A stretch of 7,759 nt of DNA from JAKBCQ01 sp021807585. GTDB lineage: Bacteria > Planctomycetota > Planctomycetia > Isosphaerales > Isosphaeraceae. This document shows, piece after piece, positions 1-6,347 of the stretch. Location: the NCBI GenBank assembly GCA_027325115.1, contig DAHWFG010000577.1, positions 1 to 7,759 on the forward strand. Reading direction: 5' to 3'. The position numbers and the translations under genes are program-made. Under the pieces are notes generated by a model, which saw only the letters and a list, made by a program, of their open reading frames with translations, was not told the origin of the DNA and did not search any database. Position 1 is the first letter of the stretch. Every line of letters begins with the position of its first letter.

Positions 1-799
1 CGGCGGGCTTGGGAACCGCCGGAGCGGTTTCCTCGGGCGTCGCGGCGGGCGGAGGAGTCGTCGTCGCGGGCGCCGGGGGAGTCGTGGGAGCAGCGGGAGT
101 CGTTCCCTCGGCGGCAGGCGCCGGCGGAGGCGTCGACGCGGCGGGCGCCGCGGGCGCGGGTACCGCAGCCTCGGTCGCGGGAGTCGCATTCATCTGTTCA
201 GGTGTCGGCGACATCACCGCGGGCGCCGGAACGATCGGACCAACCACGTTCGGTTCGCCGAACATCACCGGAGTATAGCTGCCGTAAATCGGCGGATTCA
301 TCCCATATGCGCCGCCGTAGCAACCGCCGTAGCAACCGCCACCGTAGGTCGTTCCACAGCAGCTCGACATCACCGGCGCCGGATTGCAAACCGAGCACCG
401 ATTCCGCTTAAAGCAACCGAACAACCCGCCATGATGATGGCGGCGGGAGCTGTAGCAAGACGACGAGCAGCCGCCGTAGCAAGACGAGTAGCCGCTCGAA
501 TAGCACGCCGAGTAGCCCGCTCCGTAGCACGACGAATAAGCGGGCCCGTAGCCCGGCAACATCATCGGGGCGCCGGCGGGCGCGGTCAACTCGGTCGCCA
601 TGTAAGTTTGGCCCGACGAGTAATAACCGCCGCCGTAACACGACGAATAGCATCCTTGCCCGGAAGAAATGTATGTTCCTGTGCTGCAGCCTCCGTAGCT
701 GCTCGAATAGCACGCGGACACATATCCCGTGCCGCAGCATTTGGTGTGATGACAACCCAGTCCCGAAAGGGCCATCAACATCACGATCGTTCCTTGCAT
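1..799 (-). CDS. Cys/Tyr/Gly/Ser-rich exported protein, partial (C-terminus beyond left edge)
   Basis: No named family recognised. The frame is open for 266 codons from ATG 797-799 to the window edge with no stop. A strong GGAGGT (806-811) sits 6 nt upstream, and an in-frame TAA lies just upstream with no other start between, so the start is secure. The N-terminus (residues 1-15) is hydrophobic and ends at Cys16, like a short lipoprotein signal; however, it has no Lys/Arg before the core and -3 is Gly, so the lipobox is poor. Residues 16-165 hold 19 cysteines in loose repeats of the type SSCYGG, ACYSSGY and GGCYGGCYGG, plus a basic/His patch (RRHHH, 119-123) and a CFKRNRCSVC segment (129-138). 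From about residue 190 the chain becomes Pro/Ala/Thr-rich and probably disordered. This suggests a cell-surface or periplasmic protein with disulfides or metal binding; the function is inferred only. It stands alone on the minus strand, divergent from the genes to its right. Confidence 0.85.
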   Translation of the reverse strand, partial: MQGTIVMLMALSGLGCHHTKCCGTGYVSACYSSSYGGCSTGTYISSGQGCYSSCYGGGYYSSGQTYMATELTAPAGAPMMLPGYGPAYSSCYGAGYSACYSSGYSSCYGGCSSSCYSSRRHHHGGLFGCFKRNRCSVCNPAPVMSSCCGTTYGGGCYGGCYGGAYGMNPPIYGSYTPVMFGEPNVVGPIVPAPAVMSPTPEQMNATPATEAAVPAPAAPAASTPPPAPAAEGTTPAAPTTPPAPATTTPPPAATPEETAPAVPKPA

Positions 800-961
800 G
801 TCAATACCTCCAAGATGCGATTCGCGTTAATCAACCGAAACTCTCACCCCGACGCCTCGCTCGCTCGAATCGATGCGATGCCACCGCCTCGCGACCCGCG
901 GCGCCAAACCTCTCACGCTCATGATGCGATTCACCGGTTTACGATATGTAATCCGTGCGAG

Positions 962-991
962 CCGCAAATTCCACTCAGATACCGCAAATTC
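962..991. repeat. 10-bp direct repeat overlapping the possible promoter
   Basis: CCGCAAATTC occurs at 962-971 and again at 982-991, start to start 20 bp, about two helical turns. The second copy overlaps the candidate -10 box of the minus-strand promoter. That spacing is typical of paired regulator half-sites, but no regulator is known here. Confidence 0.35.
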
Positions 992-1017
992 TACCACATG
1001 ACTCAAGCGAAAGGCAA
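988..1017 (-). promoter_or_regulatory. Possible sigma70-type promoter for the Cys-rich gene
   Basis: Read on the minus strand, TTGCCT (1012-1017) and TAGAAT (988-993) are separated by 18 nt, a fair match to -35/-10 boxes. Transcription from here would leave a leader of about 180 nt before the ATG at 799. Only the pattern match supports it; planctomycete promoters are poorly characterised. Confidence 0.3.
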
Positions 1018-1211
1018 CCGAATTGATAAAATGGCGAAAATAGAGGGAATCCGCAGAATTATCGGCTGTACCTTCCGCAGTCCTTTGGCCGAGCTTCCAT
1101 GCTAATCCCGATCGATTCTTCACGTCTTCCACAAGCCCTGATACACCGCGATCGAACGCGACGACCGAGGCCCCGAATCGCTTCGAACACAGATTGACCG
1201 TCGGGAGCGGC

Positions 1212-1274
1212 GCGATCGATCGGCTTACTGATGCGATCGAGCGGCTTCCCGACACGATCGACCTCCGATCGCTC
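1212..1274. repeat. Imperfect tandem repeat, 21-bp period, about three units
   Basis: Units lie at 1212-1232, 1233-1253 and 1254-1274. The first two share GCGATCGA then CGGCTT with few differences. The third keeps only the CGATCGA start. The period is a multiple of three, so in the unlikely minus-strand reading it gives an RSI-type heptad. It lies in the gap between divergent genes. Confidence 0.4.
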
Positions 1275-1405
1275 ACTCCCTCCCTCGCAACGCGTCCGCG
1301 TTCGGATTCAAGTTGTCCTGGTTCGATCTTTGCTTATCGGCTACCATGATTGGCGTGCCCCGAGGGGCGAATTTCGCGTCAATTCACGATGATTCAGGTG
1401 TTTTC

Positions 1406-2053
1406 ATGGACGAGGGTCGAAATGAGTCTACCGCGGCGCGGGAATGGCCCGCGTGGGCTCGAATCGTGGTATCGCTGCTCATCGCGCTTCAGCTCGTTTC
1501 AGTCGTCGCGGGAGCGCTTGGCGAGCCGCCGTCGTCGATCGTCGAACGAGCGATCGCCGATCCGTTCGTCCCCTATTTCGCCTTCACCTATCAGGGAGCG
1601 AGTTACCGGTTTTACGCTCCGATACCCGCTTCGACCCCCGTCGTCACCGCGACGCTCAAGTATCGCGACGGTCGCGAGCAAACGCTTCGCATCCCGCCTC
1701 GAGAGTCGCTCGCGCCCCGGCTTCGATTTCAACGAAGGCTGGCGCTCGCGAATCATTTATTGAGCGACGTCAACGCGCGACGTCGTTCGCTCGGCCTCGA
1801 AGCCCCCCGCGATCTAGCCGACGCCGATTCCCCGGCGCTCCACAGCGTGTGGGGACGATCGTACGCGCGGAGGCTTTGTCATACTTACGGATGTTCAAAT
1901 GTATCAATTTCGATTCAAGAACATCGCCAGCCGTTTCCCCAGGAACTCGCGAACGCGCCCCGACGCCGCGGCGCGCCGCGTCTCGATCTCGCCGACGAAG
2001 CCTTCGCCTCGCCCAGGATCCGCGTGGGAGAATACTCGTGCGACGAATTCTAA
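1406..2053 (+). CDS. Single-span membrane protein, partner of the HTTM-DCC protein
   Basis: Unnamed protein of 215 residues. I chose ATG 1406 because AGGTG (1396-1400) lies 5 nt upstream and the membrane anchor follows closely. In-frame TTG 1313 and ATG 1346 lack a clear ribosome site and would add sequence of no evident quality. Residues 20-39 form one transmembrane helix. The rest is probably extracytoplasmic, with an aromatic stretch DPFVPYFAFTYQGASYRFYA (52-71), then a charged region and a CHTYGC cysteine pair (Cys158, Cys163), and Cys212 near the end. From memory, HTTM-domain genes are often preceded by proteins of this size carrying a YRF.AP-type segment, which supports a functional pair; this is not a database result. 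Its last 16 bases overlap the start of the HTTM gene, so the two are probably translated together. Confidence 0.75.
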   Translation: MDEGRNESTAAREWPAWARIVVSLLIALQLVSVVAGALGEPPSSIVERAIADPFVPYFAFTYQGASYRFYAPIPASTPVVTATLKYRDGREQTLRIPPRESLAPRLRFQRRLALANHLLSDVNARRRSLGLEAPRDLADADSPALHSVWGRSYARRLCHTYGCSNVSISIQEHRQPFPQELANAPRRRGAPRLDLADEAFASPRIRVGEYSCDEF

Positions 2054-3498
2054 GTGAAACCTCGGCGCTCGTCGCTCGTTCGTTTCGCGACGCCGTGCAA
2101 GCATGGAACGCGTTCTTTCTGGCCCCCGCGGACCCCACCCCTCTCGGCGCAATCCGATTGATTATCGGCACACTTTCATGCTGGAATATGATTGTATATG
2201 GCATGGAATTGCGTTCGTTTCTGGGCTCGACGGGTTGGGCCGACCCCGCGACCGCGCGTGAACTTCTCCCCGACGGCGGCTGGTCGTTCTGGTTTCTCGT
2301 CCCCGATTCGCTCCTTTGGCCGGCTTGGGGGGCGTGCGTCGCAATCACCTTTTGTTTCGCGATCGGTCTCTTCAGCCGGACGACCGCGGTCCTAACCTGG
2401 GCGATCCTCGTTTCGACCGCGTACCGCGCTCCCGTGCTGTTATATGGATTCGATCAAATCCTCGCGACTTGGGTCTTTTACCTCGCGATCACGGGAGCGA
2501 GCGGCCGAGCCGTTTCGATCGACCGCTTTCTCGACCGATACCGTCGCAATCGCCGCGACCTGGCTCACCGACCCGGCCCCAAAGGTTGGGCGCCCCGATC
2601 GGGTTCGCCCCCCGCGAGCGTCGCAGCAAATATCGCGATTCGATTGATTCAGCTACATCTCTGTATGATTTATTTGTTCGCGGGCTTATCCAAGCTCCGC
2701 GGCGAGCCGTGGTGGGACGGCTACGCGGCGGCGATGATTCTGACGACCCCCGAATTCAGTCGATTCGATTTATCGTGGATCGCGATCGATTACCCTGCGC
2801 TCGTCAGCCTGGCGACCCACGCGACGATCGTTCTTGAGATCGGCTATGCGGCGCTCGTTTGGAATCGCAAGATCAGGCCGTGGGTGCTGATCGCGGTCGC
2901 GGCGATGCACGTCGGCATCGATCTGACGCTCAGCCTCACCGAATTCGCACTCACGATGCTGGCGGCGAACCTCGCCTTCGTATCGGGCTCGTGGCTCCGC
3001 AGCTTGGCGACGGGACGCGATCAACCCGCGGGAAAAGTGCTTTACGACGGCGCCTGCCCGCGGTGCCGCGCGACGATGGCGCTCGTTTGCGCCGCCGATC
3101 CCGATCACGTGATCGAACCCGTCGATCTGACGTCGGTCGAAGTCGCTTCGATTCACCCCCGGTTGTCCAGGGAGGCGTGCATGGCTGCGATGCACGTCGT
3201 CGGGCGCGACGGCCGTGTGTTCGCCGGATACGACGCCGTGATGCTCCTGCTCGCCTGGACCCCGCTCACTTCGCCTCTAAGTATACTTCGATTCGTCCCC
3301 GGAGTGGCCCCGATCGGTCGGCGGGTTTATAATTGGATTGCGGCCACGAGACCGCGCGACGTCCCTTGCACCGACCTGGCCTGCGGAATTCATCCGCCAA
3401 GCGTCAAACGAGGCGAATCGGTCAAGACGCCGCGCGCGGGTCGAACGACCGACGATCCGCGACCGACCTCGGCACAATCCGGGAGAACCAAACGATGA
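2038..3498 (+). CDS. HTTM domain (vitamin K gamma-carboxylase-like) membrane protein fused to DCC-family DUF393 thiol-redox domain
   Basis: Protein of 486 residues. The frame stays open far upstream of 2038, but GTG 2038 is preceded by GGGAG (2026-2030) with 7 nt spacing and gives a 16-base overlap with the preceding gene, so it is the best start. Residues about 30-325 are the polytopic HTTM domain: membrane segments near 36-56, 95-113, 116-135, 137-153, 200-218, 255-275, 282-300 and 303-320; a hallmark IYLFAGLSKL (211-220) followed by EPWWDG; and AAMHVGIDLTLS (288-299) with His291. The DCC domain covers about 334-437: LYDGACPRC with Cys340-x-x-Cys343, ending in a VYNWIAATRPR segment. A basic, disordered tail with Cys444 and Cys449 follows. 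HTTM is related to vitamin K-dependent gamma-carboxylase and DCC proteins are predicted thiol-disulfide oxidoreductases; the substrate is unknown. The stop overlaps the next ATG (ATGA). Confidence 0.9.
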   Translation: MRRILSETSALVARSFRDAVQAWNAFFLAPADPTPLGAIRLIIGTLSCWNMIVYGMELRSFLGSTGWADPATARELLPDGGWSFWFLVPDSLLWPAWGACVAITFCFAIGLFSRTTAVLTWAILVSTAYRAPVLLYGFDQILATWVFYLAITGASGRAVSIDRFLDRYRRNRRDLAHRPGPKGWAPRSGSPPASVAANIAIRLIQLHLCMIYLFAGLSKLRGEPWWDGYAAAMILTTPEFSRFDLSWIAIDYPALVSLATHATIVLEIGYAALVWNRKIRPWVLIAVAAMHVGIDLTLSLTEFALTMLAANLAFVSGSWLRSLATGRDQPAGKVLYDGACPRCRATMALVCAADPDHVIEPVDLTSVEVASIHPRLSREACMAAMHVVGRDGRVFAGYDAVMLLLAWTPLTSPLSILRFVPGVAPIGRRVYNWIAATRPRDVPCTDLACGIHPPSVKRGESVKTPRAGRTTDDPRPTSAQSGRTKR

Positions 3499-3893
3499 TT
3501 CGTGAACCGAGCAACGACGACCGCGAATCCCCCGCCTCGACCGCTGATCTCGACGACCAGGCGCAACGAACGCCGCGTCTGTTCATCCACGAGCCCGGAT
3601 GGAAAGTCGGCCAAAAAACCGACGCGTCGCGTGAATTTTGTTACATGATGGCGCCCGGCGAATCGTGGCATCACCGACTCCGCGACGGCGAGATCGTCGT
3701 CGCGCGCGCCGAGGAAAAACTCTGTCTCACGTGCGCCGCGCGACGCGGCCTTCTTTCGCTCGAGGCCAAAACCCTGCGCACTCCGATCCCGGTCGACGAT
3801 CTCGCGTTCGATGAAAATGTGTCCAATCAATCCTTCGATCTCGCCGCGATCGAAGACCCGGTCGCTCCCGTCAAATTCCGCGAGTTTCTCTGA
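3495..3893 (+). CDS. Conserved-looking hypothetical protein with CxxC, third gene of the HTTM cluster
   Basis: I do not recognise this 132-residue protein. ATG 3495 overlaps the stop of the HTTM gene by four bases, and GGGAG (3481-3485) lies 9 nt upstream. The open frame extends upstream to 3333, but that part only shadows the HTTM gene. The first 27 residues are acidic/polar and look disordered. The core begins at PRLFIHEPGWKVG (27-39) and contains FCYMMAPGESWHHRLRDGE (48-66) and LCLTC with Cys77 and Cys80. Cys49, His59/His60, Cys77 and Cys80 could form a metal site or redox centre; this is inference. There is no signal peptide or membrane helix, so it is probably cytoplasmic. The overlap implies coupled translation and a shared task with the HTTM-DCC protein. 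Confidence 0.75.
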   Translation: MIREPSNDDRESPASTADLDDQAQRTPRLFIHEPGWKVGQKTDASREFCYMMAPGESWHHRLRDGEIVVARAEEKLCLTCAARRGLLSLEAKTLRTPIPVDDLAFDENVSNQSFDLAAIEDPVAPVKFREFL

Positions 3894-3932
3894 TCTCGCA
3901 ACCGCCCAAGGGGGGCCGACGAACCGACGACC

Positions 3933-3990
3933 CCGCCGAATCGTCGCCGAGAGGTCGCGTTTTGAGCTACGGTTCTCGCCGATTCGGCGG
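3933..3990 (+). terminator. Long hairpin, possible terminator of the HTTM cluster
   Basis: A perfect 11-bp inverted repeat pairs CCGCCGAATCG (3933-3943) with CGATTCGGCGG (3980-3990). The 36-nt interior can pair further, GAGAG against TTCTC. It lies 40 nt after the stop at 3893. No U-tract follows, so it is not a textbook intrinsic terminator; it could instead stabilise the mRNA end. Confidence 0.4.
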
Positions 3991-4013
3991 TCCGCGCGGC
4001 CGAGACCAAAATC

Positions 4014-4057
4014 ATAGATATCAATATCTATATTACAATATCATACAATAACATGTT
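4014..4057 (+). promoter_or_regulatory. AT-rich promoter/operator block upstream of the cytochrome operon
   Basis: A sharp AT-rich island in GC-rich DNA. ATAGATATCAATATCTAT (4014-4031) is a perfect inverted repeat with 8-bp arms and a 2-nt centre. Two TACAAT boxes, -10 like, follow at 4034-4039 and 4044-4049, then an AACATGTT palindrome at 4050-4057. No convincing -35 box was found. The layout suggests a repressor or activator site next to a promoter, with a leader of about 220 nt before the ATG at 4277. Confidence 0.4.
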
Positions 4058-4276
4058 AAATACAAAAGTTTCAAGACTCGGTTCTTCGTTCGGTTGATTG
4101 ATCGCGTCCCCCCTTGACGAAACCGATCTTGGGGCGCGACGATGAAGCGAACGAGAAACGACGTGATGAAATCGCTTTGGCGACTACGGCTTGACCGATC
4201 GCGTCGAGCCGATCAGGATGGCGATCTTTAGGAAGCGTCCGCAAGGCGACGGACGTCACGCGGGGCGAGGATAACG

Positions 4277-5887
4277 ATGTCCCATAAGCCGATTTGGTCG
4301 ATGACGGCGGTCGGATTGACCGTCGCGGTTTTGGCGTTCGTCGGTTGCGAGACGAAGCGGGCTCAAGATCGAGAACCCGAGCCCGTCGTCAAACCCGTAC
4401 TTGCCGAATCCGAGACTCCCAAGCAAGCCGATCCCAAACAGACGCCCGGCGCGGCGACAAACCCCGACGATCCGATCGCCAAATGGCCCGATCCCGAGCT
4501 GCTGATCGTCCTCTCGGGCGAGCTCGAGGGCTATCTCGAACCGTGCGGATGCACCGACGGGCAAATGGGAGGGCTGGCGCGACGGCTCGATTTGATCGAC
4601 AAATTGTCGGCGCGCAAAGCGCCGATCGCGCTCGTCGATCTCGGCGCTCTTGTGAAAGATCCCGCCGCGGCTCGCGGAGGTCTGAAACAATCGCTCGCTC
4701 GCTTCGACACGGCGCTCAAATCGCTCGCTCTCATGCGTTATTCGGCGATCGGACTCTCGGCCGAGGATCTCAAACTCGGAGTCGGCGAGGTCGTCGGCCA
4801 TTTCACCAATCTCGACGAAACTCCGACGAAGATCGTATCCTGTAATATTTCCGTGAAAGATCAAACGGGTGACGACGCCCCGATCAAACCCTCGGTTCGG
4901 CTGCGGATCGGCCGGGTTCGCATCGGCGTGACGTCGGTCCTCGATCCCGCCGAACTCAAGCCCCTCGCCGACGCCTCGGATTGGCTCGACGCCAAGCCGT
5001 TCAAAGAATCGCTCGCCGAGACGCTCGCCGATCTGGAGAGCGATACCGACGTGCAGATCCTCCTTGTTCCCGGCAAGCCTCAATGGGCCAAGACGCTCGC
5101 TCGCGCCAATCCAGGATTCGACATCGTGCTGGGGACTTCGGTTTACGCCGATCCCGACGCCGAACCGGAAATGCTCAACGACGGCGGAACGATGCTGATC
5201 CGAACGGGTAAACGCGGCAAATACGTCGGCGTCGTCGGCTTGTTCGACGACCCCGATCAAAAATATCGTTACATGCGAATTGCACTCAATAAAAAATACA
5301 AGTTCGCCGAACCCGTTCGACAATTGATCGAAGATTACCGCGCCCAGATGCGCGAGATTGGATTCGTCGAGGATTTCCCCAAGATCGCCCGCGCCGAGGG
5401 GGCGCCCGGAGCGACGTTCGTCGGCGCCGATACGTGCAAGAACTGCCACCCCAATACGCACGCCCGCTGGGCGCAAACCAAACACGCCGCGGCGTATACC
5501 GCGCTCAAATCCGATAAAATTCGCAAGAACCTCGAATTCGACGCGGATTGCGTCACCTGCCACACCACCGGGTTTGAATATATCTCGGGATGGCGATCGG
5601 AAACGACCACCCCCTTGCTCAAGGGAAATCAGTGCGAGAATTGCCACGGACCCGCGTCGCGCCACGTCGAGGCGCCCGACGACGTTTCCTTGCGCAAATA
5701 TCTGTCGAAACCCGTCGAGAACCCCGATCAAACTCGCTTTTGCCTGCGGTGTCACGACGAAGACAATTCCCCCCATTTCGACTTCAACAAGTATTACGGT
5801 CAGATTGTTCATAAAAAGATGGATACTTACGAGGATCCCAAGGTTCACCGCGGAATCAAGCCCGCGGCCGCCGGCGGCGGCCTTTGA
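4277..5887 (+). CDS. Metallophosphatase-like / tetraheme cytochrome c554-type lipoprotein
   Basis: Protein of 536 residues with GAGGA (4267-4271) 5 nt before ATG 4277. Residues 1-23 are a signal sequence ending AFVGC, with Cys24 the likely lipidated residue; a Pro/Glu-rich linker runs to about 68. Residues about 74-370 resemble the calcineurin-like/5'-nucleotidase fold seen in related fusions: it starts LLIVLSGELEGYLEPCGC (Cys90, Cys92) and GGLARR, but the classic N-terminal D-x-H metal motif is not evident, so catalysis is doubtful. Residues about 380-515 are a c554-type cytochrome with four heme sites: CKNCH (387-391), CVTCH (425-429), CENCH (453-457) and CLRCH (489-493). Heme attachment requires export, in line with the signal. 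The family context is periplasmic electron transfer; cytochrome c554 carries electrons in nitrifiers, but no nitrogen gene is present here, so the electron donor is unknown. The DUF962 gene follows after 28 bp, probably in one transcript. Confidence 0.9.
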   Translation: MSHKPIWSMTAVGLTVAVLAFVGCETKRAQDREPEPVVKPVLAESETPKQADPKQTPGAATNPDDPIAKWPDPELLIVLSGELEGYLEPCGCTDGQMGGLARRLDLIDKLSARKAPIALVDLGALVKDPAAARGGLKQSLARFDTALKSLALMRYSAIGLSAEDLKLGVGEVVGHFTNLDETPTKIVSCNISVKDQTGDDAPIKPSVRLRIGRVRIGVTSVLDPAELKPLADASDWLDAKPFKESLAETLADLESDTDVQILLVPGKPQWAKTLARANPGFDIVLGTSVYADPDAEPEMLNDGGTMLIRTGKRGKYVGVVGLFDDPDQKYRYMRIALNKKYKFAEPVRQLIEDYRAQMREIGFVEDFPKIARAEGAPGATFVGADTCKNCHPNTHARWAQTKHAAAYTALKSDKIRKNLEFDADCVTCHTTGFEYISGWRSETTTPLLKGNQCENCHGPASRHVEAPDDVSLRKYLSKPVENPDQTRFCLRCHDEDNSPHFDFNKYYGQIVHKKMDTYEDPKVHRGIKPAAAGGGL

Positions 5888-5915
5888 ACCAATCCTTAAA
5901 GAGGAGATCTCGCAC

Positions 5916-6287
5916 ATGTCGACCGCGACCGAAGACGTCGCGGCGAGTCGGCTCGATCGATTCGTCGCCAAATACCGCCGCGATCACAGTCACCCCGTCA
6001 ACCACGTCTTGCACGTCGGCGTCGGCTGGCCCCTCGTCGCCGCGGCGGTCCTGATCGTCCCCTTCCGTCCGCTTTGGTCGGCCGCGCTCGTGGTTCTTGC
6101 GTATGCATTTATGTTTACAGGCCATTTCGTGTTTGAAAAAAACACGCCGACGATCCTCAAACATCCTCAAACTCCGTTCGTGATCGCCTGGGCCGTGATC
6201 CGCGGGATCGTTCAGGGCGGTTTCGCTCTCGTCTCAAAGCCGTTCACGAGCCGTAAGCAAGATCCGCAAGCCAAAACCGTCGAATAA
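5916..6287 (+). CDS. DUF962 / Mpo1-like small membrane protein
   Basis: Protein of 123 residues. ATG 5916 is chosen because GAGGAG (5901-5906) lies 9 nt upstream; the frame is open further upstream only as a shadow of the cytochrome gene. Family hallmarks: FVAKYRRDHSHPVNHVLHVG (16-35) with His24, His26, Asn29 and His33, and GHFVFEKNTPT (69-79) with His70 and Glu74. Two hydrophobic segments lie at about 38-50 and 53-69, with a third, less hydrophobic, at about 87-106, and a basic C-terminus follows. The yeast relative Mpo1 is an iron(II)-dependent dioxygenase that alpha-oxidises 2-hydroxy fatty acids; the conserved histidines are the likely metal ligands. Activity of bacterial members is largely untested, so a lipid-oxidation role is by homology. 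It follows the cytochrome gene by 28 bp and probably shares its transcript, without an obvious functional link. Confidence 0.9.
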   Translation: MSTATEDVAASRLDRFVAKYRRDHSHPVNHVLHVGVGWPLVAAAVLIVPFRPLWSAALVVLAYAFMFTGHFVFEKNTPTILKHPQTPFVIAWAVIRGIVQGGFALVSKPFTSRKQDPQAKTVE

Positions 6288-6308
6288 ACGCGACGCCGAC
6301 GCCTTGCC

Positions 6309-6324
6309 CGACCGAAGCCGGTCG
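6309..6324 (+). terminator. Small hairpin after the DUF962 gene
   Basis: CGACCG (6309-6314) and CGGTCG (6319-6324) form a 6-bp stem with an AAGC loop, 22 nt after the stop at 6287. No U-tract follows, so it is only a weak terminator candidate. Confidence 0.3.
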
Positions 6325-6347
6325 ACGCACTCAGTTGACGATCCAAT

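Larger units (their letters stand above)
800..1405. other. Divergent intergenic region, no secure gene
   Basis: This gap separates the minus-strand Cys-rich gene from the plus-strand HTTM cluster. It holds the Shine-Dalgarno site at 806-811, a possible minus-strand promoter, a 10-bp direct repeat and a 21-bp-period repeat. A minus-strand open frame from GTG 1276 to TAA 827 (149 codons) has a purine-rich GAGGGAGGG just before its start and ends 27 nt before the next gene. However, its protein is unrecognisable Arg/Ser/Val-rich sequence and it crosses the AT-rich promoter-like stretch around 960-1050, so I do not call it a gene. No clear plus-strand promoter for the gene at 1406 was found. Confidence 0.5.
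3894..4276 (+). other. Intergenic region with long leader before the cytochrome lipoprotein gene
   Basis: Contains the hairpin at 3933-3990 and the AT-rich block at 4014-4057. Between 4058 and 4276 the sequence is GC-rich again. The only plus-strand frame of note is a 29-codon ORF at 4142-4231, basic and without a convincing ribosome site, so I do not call it. The ribosome site of the next gene is GAGGA at 4267-4271. Confidence 0.5.

Noticed and set aside
301..560. Repetitive DNA that might be a CRISPR or satellite array
   Set aside because: The units are short, degenerate and in frame with the Cys/Tyr/Gly coding sequence; there are no regular repeats with spacers.
431..1105. 224-codon plus-strand frame rich in Ala/Arg
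   Set aside because: It is antisense to the Cys-rich gene, whose minus-strand frame is longer, has a strong ribosome site and a coherent composition.
827..1276. 149-codon minus-strand frame from GTG 1276 with a purine-rich run before it
   Set aside because: The product is unrecognisable, Arg/Ser/Val-rich, begins in the 21-bp repeat and crosses a promoter-like AT-rich stretch. Chance frames of this length are common at this base composition. A conserved homolog would reverse this.
1444..2037. Upstream extension of the HTTM frame to ATG 1444
   Set aside because: The translation here is Arg/Ser-rich shadow of the preceding gene. GTG 2038 has a proper ribosome site and leads straight into the HTTM domain.
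1770..2348. 192-codon minus-strand frame
   Set aside because: Arg-rich shadow lying across the overlap of two well-supported plus-strand genes.
4142..4231. 29-codon ORF in the leader of the cytochrome gene
   Set aside because: Basic, no good ribosome site, no leader-peptide feature such as a run of one amino acid.
5358..5915. Upstream extension of the DUF962 frame
   Set aside because: It is Arg/Pro/Thr-rich shadow of the cytochrome gene. The DUF962 family begins near ATG 5916, which has GAGGAG upstream.
4256..5971. 571-codon open frame on the minus strand
   Set aside because: It is exactly antisense to the cytochrome lipoprotein gene, which has four CxxCH motifs and a lipoprotein signal. 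The open antisense frame results from GC-rich codon choice and its protein shows no recognisable domain.
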